A DNA stretch of 58,504 nucleotides from Aromatoleum toluolicum. GTDB lineage: Bacteria > Pseudomonadota > Gammaproteobacteria > Burkholderiales > Rhodocyclaceae. Below, one piece after another: positions 18,073 through 28,100 of the stretch (position 1 is its first letter; each line of letters opens with the position of its first letter). The stretch is from positions 1 through 58,504 of the forward strand of contig NZ_WTVS01000035.1 in the NCBI RefSeq assembly GCF_012911005.2, given 5' to 3'. The translations under genes were made by a program, and so were the position numbers. The notes below the pieces were generated by a model. The model was not told the DNA's origin and ran no database searches. It saw only the letters and a list, made by a program, of their open reading frames with translations.

Positions 18073-18588
18073 TCATCGATGCAACGCAGCGAGCTTTTCA
18101 CGCAGTTCATTCTGTGCCGATGCCACCCCGAGTCCGAGCAGCGGGTCGGTCAGCACCAGGTTTTCGCGGTGCTCTTCCGCCCATCCGTCGCCGTCATCGT
18201 CGATGGCCAGCCAACGTACGTGCCGATGCCGCTCGACATTTCGCCTAATTTGCTCGTAACGGGGCAGCAACGGCCAGCCACGTGGCACCGTTTCGTACCA
18301 GGTCGCACCCACCACGCGCCGCTGCAGCGATTCAGGCAATGACGCACGCGCGACCTCGAATCCGAGCACGCGGACCCAACTCGTCGACAGCACAATCTGA
18401 ACGTCCGGATGGGGGAGCAGCAGCCCATCGAGGATACCGGCCCACTCGAACAGGCTAACCCCATCCATTCGAAGGACGATTCGCTCTCCGATGCGATAGA
18501 CCTCGTCTGGGTGAAGGACACCGTCAAAATCGAGAAAGAGGGTCGACTGTCGCGTATCTCGCTGCCGAATGCCTGCCATCCCCGCCAT
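18073..18588 (-). CDS. HAD-family phosphatase-like protein (HAD_SAK_2 type)
   Basis: A 171-aa HAD-fold protein. The catalytic motif I is LFLDFDGVLHP (nucleophile D20, acid/base D22), motif II is in VLSTSWVR, and the acidic motif IV is AIDDDGDGW. The short, cap-less form matches the HAD domain found in Swiss-army-knife RNA repair proteins (HAD_SAK_2), which occurs as a stand-alone protein in many accessory regions. The start at 18588 (MAGMAG) is set by GGAGGT 6 nt upstream; an upstream ATG at 18615 lacks one. It is transcribed alone, away from the ScoMcrA-like gene. The substrate is unknown. Confidence 0.65.
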   Translation of the reverse strand: MAGMAGIRQRDTRQSTLFLDFDGVLHPDEVYRIGERIVLRMDGVSLFEWAGILDGLLLPHPDVQIVLSTSWVRVLGFEVARASLPESLQRRVVGATWYETVPRGWPLLPRYEQIRRNVERHRHVRWLAIDDDGDGWAEEHRENLVLTDPLLGLGVASAQNELREKLAALHR

Positions 18589-18877
18589 CGCCGTACCTCC
18601 TTCCTGGCTCTGCACGGAGTATGCGAACGGCAGCAGCGGAAGGGAAGCACGTATTTACCCTAATGTATTGTTTGAAATAGCTATTTTGTCAAGCAAGGGT
18701 ACCTAACAGGGGGACGTGCTGCGCTGATTCAAACACTTTTCGACTCGTCGTCCCTTCCAAGCGACTACCAGTCCACTCCGGTGGATGGATACTCGTCGAC
18801 ATTTTCCGGCGTCTGTCACGCACCTGTCATGGGCCGATAACGCCTGGTAACCTAGCAGCTCTCATCTGGGAGATGGC

Positions 18878-20005
18878 ATGAGCATCCATGACATACGCGA
18901 CGCACGCGCCATTCGTGCCGCGATGGCGGAGTACGACCGGGTTGGTAGAACCTACTTCCTCGAGAAGTACGGCTTCGGCAAGGCTCGCGAGTACATGCTC
19001 CGTGACATTGCCACTGGACGCCTCTATGACTCGAAGGCCATCGTGGGTGCAGCGTACGGATATGCCTTCCCCGAGCACGGCCCCCTTCAAGCCTCCGAAT
19101 TTTCCGGTGGCGAGGCGACTGTGGAATCCCTGCTGGCCGGCCTTGGCTTCGAGGTCGTTCGCGTTGGGCAGGACTGGAGCCGCGAAGAGGTCGAAGCCAC
19201 CGTCGCGGACTACTTCGAGATGCTGCGCCTGGAAGCCACTGGGCAGCCCTACAACAAGTCGGAGCACAATGAGACCCTGCGGCAGCGGTTGAAAGCGCGG
19301 AGCAAAGCCTCCATCGAGATGAAGCACCAGAACATCTCAGCCGTGCTCGACCAGCTCGGCCTGCCGTACATCCGTGGATACAAACCCCGCTCGAATCTGC
19401 AGGACCTGTTGCGCGAGGTCGTCATCGCTCAGGTGCAGGGTTCCCAAGAGGTCCTACGAGTCGTCGTGGATGCTATCGAAGACCGCACAGAACCGGGCAA
19501 CCGAAACTACCGTGGGGTTCTGATTAAAGCTCCACAGCCCGAAGCGACGCAACAGCGGGGGCGTCGGGAGCGCATGCCAAGGAGACTCGATTACGCAGCG
19601 CAGGATGAGCGCAACCGCAGGCTAGGTCGAAACGGCGAGTCATGGGTCCTGGGCTACGAGGAAGCACGGCTCGACGATGAGGCCCGTCCCGACTTGGCAG
19701 CCAGAATCGACTGGGTGTCCGACCGCTGCGGTGACGGGACGGGTTACGACATCCTGTCCTACGAACCAGATGAGGTGGCTCGCTTCATTGAGGTCAAGAC
19801 CACAAATGGTAGCCCGCTCACCCCGTTCATCGTGAGTCAGAATGAGGTGGAGTTCTCCGAAGAGGCTGAAGACGCCTTCTGCCTCTACAGGGTGTTCGAT
19901 TTCGCGCAAGCCCCGCGACTATTCATCCTGCGCGGGCCGCTGACGACATCAGTTCATCTCGAGGCACTCGACTACAGGGCGCGGTTGCGGGCTTTGAGGC
20001 AATGA
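18878..20005 (+). CDS. ScoMcrA-like / DUF3883 restriction-type protein
   Basis: A 375-aa protein. Residues 1-95 resemble the N-terminal head domain of ScoMcrA, a type IV restriction enzyme acting on modified DNA (FGKAREYMLRD, LYDSKAIVGAAYGY). A helical linker follows. Residues 235-350 form a DUF3883 domain with a PD-(D/E)XK-like core: E244 (NGESWV), D281 (GYDILSY) and E295-V-K297 (RFIEVKTT). This suggests a small nuclease that recognises modified or foreign DNA. It faces the zinc-ribbon gene, whose stop lies 9 nt away, and is not in an operon with it. Activity on modified DNA is inferred from the domain family, not visible in the sequence. Confidence 0.65.
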   Translation: MSIHDIRDARAIRAAMAEYDRVGRTYFLEKYGFGKAREYMLRDIATGRLYDSKAIVGAAYGYAFPEHGPLQASEFSGGEATVESLLAGLGFEVVRVGQDWSREEVEATVADYFEMLRLEATGQPYNKSEHNETLRQRLKARSKASIEMKHQNISAVLDQLGLPYIRGYKPRSNLQDLLREVVIAQVQGSQEVLRVVVDAIEDRTEPGNRNYRGVLIKAPQPEATQQRGRRERMPRRLDYAAQDERNRRLGRNGESWVLGYEEARLDDEARPDLAARIDWVSDRCGDGTGYDILSYEPDEVARFIEVKTTNGSPLTPFIVSQNEVEFSEEAEDAFCLYRVFDFAQAPRLFILRGPLTTSVHLEALDYRARLRALRQ

Positions 20006-20014
20006 GAGCCGAGC

Positions 20015-20446
20015 CTAGTTGCGAACGCCTCGACAGGCCGGGTACTTCGCACACCCCCAGAACTCGTTGCCCGCATTGCTGCCGGACTTAGCAGTACGCC
20101 GGACCATCGCGCCACCACATTTAGGACATGCCAGCGCTTCTGAGCCTGCAGGGTCCTTGCGACCGTGGCGCCGCTTGGCAGACACACCTGCCCCGACGAG
20201 TAGTGCGACCGGAACCACGTACTGCAATACCCCTGCAATCGTGGTCCACAGGCCATGAACCATGCTGTCGCCCATCGTCTTGCCCAGAGCCTTCAGCTCC
20301 GCGGGATTCGATGGCAGTGGAACCTGGGTGGCAAAGTAGTGCAACACGAAATAAGCGATAACTGCGAGCCCGACGCCGACCTGCCAGGGAAGGTGGGCGG
20401 CAATCTCCATCAGGACTTCGAGAATGCCGGATTTTCTGCGCGCCAT
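20015..20446 (-). CDS. Membrane protein with C-terminal topoisomerase-type zinc ribbon
   Basis: A 143-aa protein with two hydrophobic segments (about residues 19-38 and 65-85) and a C-terminal zinc ribbon (CPKCGGAMV, then FWGCAKYPACRG) of the kind seen at the end of bacterial topoisomerase I. The UvrD-like helicase encoded 59 nt upstream ends in the same kind of ribbon, so the two proteins probably act together or share an ancestor. The start at 20446 (MARRKSG) is tentative; MGQG at 20458 is an alternative. An in-frame extension further upstream would run into the helicase gene and is rejected. The biochemical role is unknown. Confidence 0.55.
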   Translation of the reverse strand: MARRKSGILEVLMEIAAHLPWQVGVGLAVIAYFVLHYFATQVPLPSNPAELKALGKTMGDSMVHGLWTTIAGVLQYVVPVALLVGAGVSAKRRHGRKDPAGSEALACPKCGGAMVRRTAKSGSNAGNEFWGCAKYPACRGVRN

Positions 20447-20505
20447 ACCTTGCCCCATGACATTTGAGACTCTGATTGTCAGGGCAACGCCACAACAAAG
20501 GCAAG

Positions 20506-23289
20506 CTATGACGCGCGAGGCGCGCTGCTTGCTCTGCTGACCGCACGACTGCCGTGGGTACCGGATTGCGCCGGCGAGCGGATTTTTTCCTTGTGACGGC
20601 ATTTGGGGAACCGGTTGCAGCCGAGGAACGGTCCGTACGGGCCACTGCGTTGAACCATGAAGCCCTGCTCACATTCCGGGCATACTCTCGAGGCTCCCAC
20701 CTCGCCATCCAGGTCACGCACCTCGAGCTCGTAATCCCGCACCAGTTCAATGATAAAGGGCGATTCTTTCCGAGCCACCGTAATCAGCGTCACGGTCGTC
20801 CTAGCGCGCGTCATTGCGACATAGAAGAGCCGCCGCTCCTCAGCATCCTCGAAGGAATCCCCGCCGGGTATCGCCAGCTGGAGCACTGGGTCATCCTCGA
20901 TTCTGCTTGGGAAACCCAAGGTTTCCGAAGTCATCCTCGGCACAATGACATGGTCCGCCTCCAAGCCTTTTGATGAGTGAGCGGTCACGAACTCGACCAG
21001 TACCCGCTCATCCGTGGGTCCAACCGGCAGGCACTGGCGGTCATCTCTGTAACGGCCGAGCACGTAGATGCGGAGGGGTTTCCCCGGCGTCAAATGCGCC
21101 CCGGCGAGCTCTCGAATCGTGGAGGCAACCGCCGCCTGAATCTTCCGCTCCTCATTGACCCGGATAACCCGTACGGGCAGTTCAAAGTCCGGTTTCGCAG
21201 ACCTCACGCGCTTTCTCAGCTGCGTCGGGTTCTTCTGCACGAAGGAGCTGCTGATGTCGCAGAGGGACTGCGGGCACCGGAAAGTTGTCTCCAGCTTGAG
21301 AGTCACCGCTTTGCCAAACTTCGCCTCGAAGTCAGTCATCACGCTCAGGTCTGACCCCGCGAACCGGTTGATGCTCTGCCAGTCGTCGCCAACCGCGAAC
21401 AGACACCGCCCCGGCGCATTCAACAAGCTGGCCACCAGACGAGCTCTTGCCTGACTGACATCCTGGAATTCGTCGACCATCACGAGTTCGTAGGGGCTCT
21501 TCCACTGTCCAGCCTCGATGCAGTCGGCAGCCAATCCAAGCATGTCCTCGAAATCAATCGCCCCCTCCCGCTTGAGTCGCTCTTCCCAGGCCGCCCACAC
21601 CTTTTCGAACAGGCCGAGGAACATCTGGTGTCGAAAGCGAAAGTGTCCCGCCGCACCGGCTTCAAGGCGCTGGCGAAGCGTCGCCACCGAAAGACGATTA
21701 CTCTTGGCATGAGTCAGGAACGCCCTGAAGGTTCGCGCGAGCCGGGGACTTTCTATTGGCCTCCTGCCTCTCGCTGGACGGTCCGGGTTCGGGTCGAGCA
21801 CGATGCCGCGCCGTGTCAGCTCTTCTGCCAGGTACCTGAAGGCCTTGCCACTCCAGAGGTCGGCCATCGTCGTCTCGAGCAGCGTCGTCCCGTTGTCCGC
21901 GTGGACCTTCCGCTTCCACGCCATCCCCTCCTTGTATCCCTTGAAGTCGGGGGGCGGCTCGCCGTTCTGGTCGAGTGCCCAGTGCTCGAGGTAGGCATCA
22001 ATTTCGGGCAGATAGAAATCCGGCTGGTACTGTCGATACTGGGCATCCGCCGTGTCCACCTGGTAAGGGGCCTCGTATTGGTACTGAACGCCGTTGTAGA
22101 AGAGCCAGTTCGCGATGAACTGTTCGCCGCGGCTTTTGACGACCTCGCCGTTCAACGTCCAGAAACCATCCACTTTTCGGTCTCGGTCCCACGAGTCCGG
22201 AGATTCGTGCTCCTTGCCGAATTTCGGCAAGTCCTGGCCGAAGACCACGCGGAACAAGTCCCAGTTGGTCCGGAACGTGGGGTCGGTGTCCTTCAAACTG
22301 TCGACAAGCTCGAGCAGCACCTCCAGGTCTCGCCCGCTCTCCAACCAGGGGGCCACGGTAGGACGCTTCCCGGTCGCTGCTCCGATGACATCAAGACCGA
22401 AGGCGTGAAAGGTCTTCGCTCCGACCTTGTCCGCGGGCAGCCATTGCGGCACGAGGCGCAGCATGAGTCTCTCTCGCAGCTCCGCAGCCGCATCTTTGTT
22501 GAAGGCCAGGAGGAGTATCTCCTCCGCTTTGAAGTATCCCTTCTTCAACGCGTAGCCAGCCTTGGCCACCATGGTCGACGTCTTTCCGGAACCCGCCGAT
22601 GCCACCAGGAGCACCCGGTTATCAAAACACACGACCGCCTTGGCCTGCTCGTCGGTCAGTGGGGACTTTTCGACCTGTTCGAAGAATGCCTTGCACTCTT
22701 GAAGCTCTCGAGTCAGATGCCGTTCGTTGATGCCGTCGGCGACGTCGCTGAAGCTTCGACGCCAAAGGGCGACCGCGTCCCTCAGCTCCGGCCCTTGGGC
22801 CTCGAGGTGCCTGACGACTTCGGGTTCGGCGAGAAGGTGCGTCAGCTCACTGGGCTTTAGGTTTGATTGGGCCTCCTTGAACTCGCGGGTGAGCCAACCT
22901 CTGGCTGTCAGTTGCGCCTTGCAGGCGCCCCGCGCACTACTCGCCCACTGCAAGACAGGCCGCAGAGCCTGGTCGAAGTTCCGCAGCAGCTCGGCGACTC
23001 GAACTCTTCGTACAGCTTGCGTTACTGCCGCCGCCAACTCCCTGCCGGCAGCGTTCGGAATGCCGTCCAATGAAATGGGCGCACGCCCGGGCAGAGAAAG
23101 GGCCAGCGTTGCCCAGAACATGCCTGACGACAGCCGCAGTCGCTCGAGGTCAGCCACGCTGCCTTGCAAAGCCGTTCCGCCTACGCGAAGGTGATAGCTA
23201 TCCGTGGATAGCCTGAACGACCAGTCAACTGTGCGAGTAAAGAGCTTTCCCGGGGCGGAGGGCGCCCATTCCTTCGGCTGTGCGGTCAT
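20506..23289 (-). CDS. UvrD/HelD-like helicase with inserted nuclease and zinc ribbon
   Basis: A 927-aa superfamily 1 helicase. An N-terminal region of about 205 residues resembles that of helicase IV. Walker A is SAGSGKTS (K236), followed by LLAFNKDAA. An insertion in the first helicase domain carries GEQFIANWL, QPDFYLPEIDAYLEHW, which fits a PD-(D/E)XK (RecB-like) core. Walker B is MVDEFQDVS, with GDDWQSINRFAG, TTFRCPQS, TAHSSKGLEAD and VAMTRART further on. The C-terminus has a topoisomerase-type zinc ribbon (CPECEQGFM, FLGCNRFPKC). It should unwind and possibly cut DNA. All helicase motifs look intact. ATG at 23289 is divergent from the HIT gene (116 bp). A defence role is suggested only by location. 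Confidence 0.75.
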   Translation of the reverse strand: MTAQPKEWAPSAPGKLFTRTVDWSFRLSTDSYHLRVGGTALQGSVADLERLRLSSGMFWATLALSLPGRAPISLDGIPNAAGRELAAAVTQAVRRVRVAELLRNFDQALRPVLQWASSARGACKAQLTARGWLTREFKEAQSNLKPSELTHLLAEPEVVRHLEAQGPELRDAVALWRRSFSDVADGINERHLTRELQECKAFFEQVEKSPLTDEQAKAVVCFDNRVLLVASAGSGKTSTMVAKAGYALKKGYFKAEEILLLAFNKDAAAELRERLMLRLVPQWLPADKVGAKTFHAFGLDVIGAATGKRPTVAPWLESGRDLEVLLELVDSLKDTDPTFRTNWDLFRVVFGQDLPKFGKEHESPDSWDRDRKVDGFWTLNGEVVKSRGEQFIANWLFYNGVQYQYEAPYQVDTADAQYRQYQPDFYLPEIDAYLEHWALDQNGEPPPDFKGYKEGMAWKRKVHADNGTTLLETTMADLWSGKAFRYLAEELTRRGIVLDPNPDRPARGRRPIESPRLARTFRAFLTHAKSNRLSVATLRQRLEAGAAGHFRFRHQMFLGLFEKVWAAWEERLKREGAIDFEDMLGLAADCIEAGQWKSPYELVMVDEFQDVSQARARLVASLLNAPGRCLFAVGDDWQSINRFAGSDLSVMTDFEAKFGKAVTLKLETTFRCPQSLCDISSSFVQKNPTQLRKRVRSAKPDFELPVRVIRVNEERKIQAAVASTIRELAGAHLTPGKPLRIYVLGRYRDDRQCLPVGPTDERVLVEFVTAHSSKGLEADHVIVPRMTSETLGFPSRIEDDPVLQLAIPGGDSFEDAEERRLFYVAMTRARTTVTLITVARKESPFIIELVRDYELEVRDLDGEVGASRVCPECEQGFMVQRSGPYGPFLGCNRFPKCRHKEKIRSPAQSGTHGSRAVSRASSAPRAS

Positions 23290-23405
23290 CCTCTTGTTCT
23301 TTCCCGAATCAATTTCACCATTACCCTGCCGCTATGCTTTGCCCGCTCCAGCCAAGCATCATGCCTCAGATACCCACATCTGGTCGAAGTCGCTATGATT
23401 TTGGT

Positions 23406-23795
23406 ATGGAATCGCGCCCCTGCCCCTTTTGCACGCTCCCAGCGTTACGTGTCGTCGCTCAGAACGAGTACGGACTCTGGATTTACGACGGCTTCCCCAT
23501 CTCACCTGGGCATAGCCTCATCATCCCGAAACGACACATCGGCTCGTTCTTCGACGCTAACACCGCCGAGCGAGCGGCGCTTCTGGAACTCCTGGACCAG
23601 GCAAAGGCCTCCATCGATGCGGAGCATCATCCGAACGGCTACAACATCGGCATCAATGACGGCGCGGCGGCGGGCCAGACTGTCCCGCACCTCCACCTCC
23701 ACTTGATTCCGCGGTACTTGGGCGACGCGGATGACCCTCGGGGAGGCGTTCGCTGGGTCATACCTGCGAAGGCTGATTACTGGTCGGAGCGGTAG
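23406..23795 (+). CDS. HIT-family nucleotide-binding hydrolase
   Basis: A 129-aa HIT protein. The family signature HLHLHLIPR (His-x-His-x-His-x-x, near residues 97-105) contains the catalytic histidine that attacks the alpha-phosphate of dinucleotides or nucleotidyl conjugates. The N-terminal CPFC (residues 6-9) is a typical zinc-binding feature of the group. The start at 23406 (MESRPCPFC) is the family-typical one; the 42 codons upstream are rejected as they overlap the divergent helicase start. It is followed after 1 nt by the HNH gene, so the two are almost certainly co-translated. Confidence 0.8.
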   Translation: MESRPCPFCTLPALRVVAQNEYGLWIYDGFPISPGHSLIIPKRHIGSFFDANTAERAALLELLDQAKASIDAEHHPNGYNIGINDGAAAGQTVPHLHLHLIPRYLGDADDPRGGVRWVIPAKADYWSER

Positions 23796-23796
23796 C

Positions 23797-24858
23797 GTGC
23801 CAAGCGTTCTGCCCCCGCCATCGCCAGAGGCTCAGCTGCTGTTTCTGACGAAGCTGCAGCGCCTCTTCGCGGAGGGAGACTTCACTGCGACGTACAAGTT
23901 TGCCCTGCTCATCACCTTGGCGGACCTGTCCGTCGAACTCGGTGCCGATGACGGAAGCGAACTGGTTCTGACAAATCGGCAGATTGGAGAGCACTTCATC
24001 GGCCTCTACTGGCAACACTGTCTGCCATACAGCTCGGGACACGCGACCAGCGCTCCTGGCGTGCTGGTACAGAACAACGGCGCTCAAGCGGCGGTGGTCT
24101 CCGCAGTCAGTACCTTTCGGGCGAACACTGCCGTGGCTTCGCCTCAAGCCGCGGCCAGACTGCCAGGCTTCCGAGAACTCGTGAGCGCTGTCACCAACAC
24201 GGTCTCTGCACAACCGCTCAACTACCTGCAGAACTTCGGAGGGGGCACGGACGAGTTCCTGTACGAACGTACCGGAGCGGGGAAGATTCGCTTGAAGCCA
24301 AGCGTAGCGTACTGCCTGCGCCGTTTTTACCCGCTCGTGCAGCAGTTGGCCCGTTCACACTGGATTGACCACATCAAGCAAAACAGTCGAAATCTGAACA
24401 TCCTCGGCGCTACGGACGACTTGGAGGACTTCCTGTTTTCGTCCTCCAGGCAGTCATTGCAAGTGATGGCCGCCGGCCTGCGCAAGCTCGATGAAGCTCG
24501 GTGCTTCTACTGCGGGAATATGGTCACGACCGCGGACGTGGACCATTACATCCCATTCTCGCTATACCCCCGAGACTTGGCACACAACTTCGTCTTGGCG
24601 CATCCGTCATGTAACCGGAGCAAGTCCGACACCCTGGCAGCCCTCCCCCATCTTGAGCGCTGGTTGGCAAGACTTCACGACAAGGCCGACGCACTCGCCG
24701 AGATTGGTTCGGCGGCGGGATTTCAAACGGACACGTTGGTGACCCGGCAAGTAGGAGCCTGGGCCTACACGAGTGCGTTGAGTGGTGGAGGCAAAGCGTG
24801 GGTTACGACCAACGCCTACACGCCCATCGACGACACGTACACCACGTGCTTTGCCTGA
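23797..24858 (+). CDS. HNH endonuclease partner of the HIT protein
   Basis: A 353-aa protein. Residues 231-275 form a zinc-type HNH nuclease: C236-x2-C239, D249-H250 (VDHYIPFSLYP), N264, H269 and C272-N273. The first 230 residues are helical and carry no motif I know. The GTG start at 23797 is 1 nt after the HIT stop and has GGAGCGG upstream; an earlier in-frame start would lie inside the HIT gene. The tight coupling with a HIT hydrolase implies a two-protein unit, perhaps with the HIT enzyme processing a nucleotide signal or a nuclease product, but this is inference. The HNH residues look complete. Confidence 0.7.
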   Translation: MPSVLPPPSPEAQLLFLTKLQRLFAEGDFTATYKFALLITLADLSVELGADDGSELVLTNRQIGEHFIGLYWQHCLPYSSGHATSAPGVLVQNNGAQAAVVSAVSTFRANTAVASPQAAARLPGFRELVSAVTNTVSAQPLNYLQNFGGGTDEFLYERTGAGKIRLKPSVAYCLRRFYPLVQQLARSHWIDHIKQNSRNLNILGATDDLEDFLFSSSRQSLQVMAAGLRKLDEARCFYCGNMVTTADVDHYIPFSLYPRDLAHNFVLAHPSCNRSKSDTLAALPHLERWLARLHDKADALAEIGSAAGFQTDTLVTRQVGAWAYTSALSGGGKAWVTTNAYTPIDDTYTTCFA

Positions 24859-25135
24859 GTTCCAGGCGACGAGGGGGCATAGCGCTTCCGACGGTTTCAG
24901 GTCGGGCAGGAGCGGTTGTTGCGCGTTGATGCCGATAGGTAGACTCCCACAACCGGCTTGCCTTCTGCTGCGCGGCTAATCCGTAGCCGGGTTGTCTTGT
25001 TCAGTCGCGAGGAGGCCACACAGCTGTCGGCGCAATTGAACTCCAGGTTTGGCGCTGACGAGCATCGGCTCATACAACTCGACAGGGGCAAAACTGGCAC
25101 ACCGAGAATTCTTGACGCGCAAATACAAAAACGAA

Positions 25136-28100
25136 TTACAGAACGTCCTCCTCCTCTGCCTCTAGGCAGGCCTTCGCGTCCGCGAGATGCATCTGAGTAA
25201 AATAAATAGTCGCCTCGACCCCTCCGAGGACAATCTCAATCTCGCTATCGTTTGCCGTCAAGACAAGTTCTTGCAGTGAATCACGTTGGGCATTTGCATA
25301 TTGGTATGCAGCTGCGTGATTAGGGCAGAGAGATAGGTACGTCTCGCGAAATCTCTTAGGCAAATTTGGGATAAGCTCGACGGCTTCGAAATAATAACTC
25401 CCATTTGGAAGCTTGAAGGGAAGCGCCCCCTTGCAAACCTGACAAATCATCTGGCCATTGGTATTGGTGTACTGGTCAGCTAGGTAAATTTTGGCCTCCG
25501 TCTTAGCGGCTTCAGTGCCCAATTGCACTGACCTCTGTATGACCACAGACGTTTTGTCGGGAGTCTGCTTCGCCTGTTCAGAAACACGTTCTGCTCTTTG
25601 TTCAGCATTCCGTACGCTTCGCTCGGGCAGCTCGAATTCGTCCTCCTCGGGCTTATGAGCATTTGCCAAGAACCGTTCCTGCTCTGCCTCCGGTAGCCGT
25701 GCAAATGCCAGAGCACGCTGAAGCGCCTCCTCCGTTGAGAATCCAAACTCTGCGCGTTGTTTAGCACGGGCGGTGGTCTCGGTAGCCCGCCTCCGCTCTT
25801 CTGCTCCGAACTCCACCCTCTCCAGCCACGTATCCCCCGTGTCCACCGCAAAGCCCTTATGCAGTAGTCGTTGCGTTGCCTCTCGCGGTCTTACAAAGCT
25901 GCCGTCCGATAAAGGCACCCATTCAAGGTCTTTGAGCGTACAAATCAACTGGGAGTCAGCGAAATGTGAGCCACCACGGTCATTCCATTGAAACCGAGCA
26001 CGCAACACTGACGCTCCAGCGCGGCGCATGGCTGACCACACCAGGAGCGAAGCAGCAATTTGCTTGGACTGGAGCATTCGCAGGGCTTGTGCCGTGATGG
26101 CGTAATCCCTGTCAATGTAGTTACCGGCGCGCTGGCCAGGCGCTTGGTACAGGTAAGACTTTTTGGGGTTGCCGTTACATTGGCATTGAACGAAGAGACC
26201 CTTAAATTCACTCTCACAACCGCACAAAGCTGCGAAGCGAGCAATTTTTTCCGCAGGTATCCCGCAGCTCAGGTACCAAGGGTCAAGCGGCCACCGACAC
26301 TCTGATTGTTTTTTTGCTGACGCATAAAAATGAGCCAGTCCCGTGGGCAGATAGGGAGAATCGAGGTAGACGTCACTGGCCTTTCCCCAACCAAACTCCG
26401 GGCTGTCAATTCGAAAGAAGCAAGCTGCGCCTATCAAAGTACGCGCTTGAGGGTTTTTCTCGATAAACTCTATCAAACGCTTCAGGTCTTCGAGATAGAT
26501 TTTTTCGCTCGGCGCCCCCCCCGGAGACCCGTATCGAGTACGCAATAAGAGTCCGATTTCCTCCCATTCACCGGGGACTTTGACCCCGATGTTCATCAAA
26601 AACTTTCTGGCCTCCGCCTGCTGAGTCTTTCGTGTTCCACAGGTCAAGACCTCCTCGTCTACGCGTGGGAGAGGGTCTTGGAGGCTCAGTGGTCCCGTTT
26701 GGAAGTACGCTCCACGCGGCACCCTATAGGTTCCGTTGGCCATGCGAACGATGCACGTTTCGTCAAGTTCACCATAATCACTCTCGTCCTCACAGAACTT
26801 GCCCAGCGTTGCATACAGCGCTTGGTGCCACTCCAATGGCTTGCTCGAGAGCCACTCGATGACCTTAGGGTCGATATCGATATCAAAAAACCCCCGGGAA
26901 TCCTTTCTAGCACGGGCCTCAAAAAAGTCGCGGAGGCTGTCCGCATCCCAGTAGGGAAGCTCAAGACTGTCGAGAAAGCGGTCCTGCAGACTGTTTTTCT
27001 GCGTAGCGCCGATTGCCCACGTTGGCGAGTCCATCCGTCCAGTAACAAAGGCGAGGTCCTCGTCACTCAGAAGCGCCTTCATTGCAGCACGCGCTTGGAT
27101 GAGGCTATGACCCGCTGCGTGGCCTCCGAGATTGGTCGGAACCAGTGCGCGAGTCTTCATCTCAGCAATAACTTCACTACGGATGATTTTGTATCGCTCG
27201 GGCAGCACATCAGAGTTATTTGGGAGTACCGCGAGAAACTCGCCAGTTAACAAGCCGAGCAGCTTTATTTCATGAAGTGACTTCGCGGCAACTGCCGCCA
27301 GTTGCTCAAAAAGAGGTACGTTTTCTGGTGAGTTCTTTATGCTTGCACGACTCAGTTCCGGAACGAACGGGGCGTGCAAGTGAAAGCGCAGACCGGATGT
27401 CTCTTTGTCGGCGGGAAAGAACACGGCCACTTTGCCCCTGACAGCTGGCGAAATTTTAAACTGCTTAGCCAGGGGTCTCTTAGCGTCGAAGGACTTGGTG
27501 TCACCAATGAAGGAAAGCTCATAGGCCACCGCAACACGCTGCCTTTCCACGTCTTCAACTGGCGCCGTGAACCGGTGCAAATGCTCTACAGGGGCGCTAA
27601 AGCGCAACCAGTGGGAGCTAAAAACCTCCTTACTATCCAATAACCTTAGCACTTCTACGTGAGACTCGGAGTGCTGTTCACGGAGGACCTCGCCCTTTTG
27701 GCCTCCTACCGTCCAGCGGATATACCGGAGGTTGTTGAGGAAAAGTAGCGTCGTTTCCGACAGCTGTTCGAGCCCAGCCTTGACTTCAGCGTAGGCATCC
27801 TTGGCGTTCTTCTTAGGGTTGTTAAACGGGAACTCAAATCTTGTATTTCCGCCAAGCTCAGGCTTCTGCGGCACTTCCTGCGGCAAAACAAGTTTCAGAA
27901 TCTTGAAGCTAAAATCCTGCGAGTAAACAATTGGCGTGTCCGTGTAGACGAATACGGATTTGAAGCCCACTCCGAACTTTCCAATCTTGTCGGGGTCATG
28001 CGCCTTGCTGCTGTTGAAGATGCCCGTAATGCCTCGGATGTCCCGCTCATCAAAATGACGCGTTCCGTTGTGCTCGAAGGCACATGAGTGCGGAAACAAT

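Noticed and set aside
24958-25200. 80-codon plus-strand frame after the HNH gene
   Set aside because: The first half reads protein-like, but it overlaps the end of the GHKL gene, has no ribosome binding site and no recognised family; it may be a remnant.
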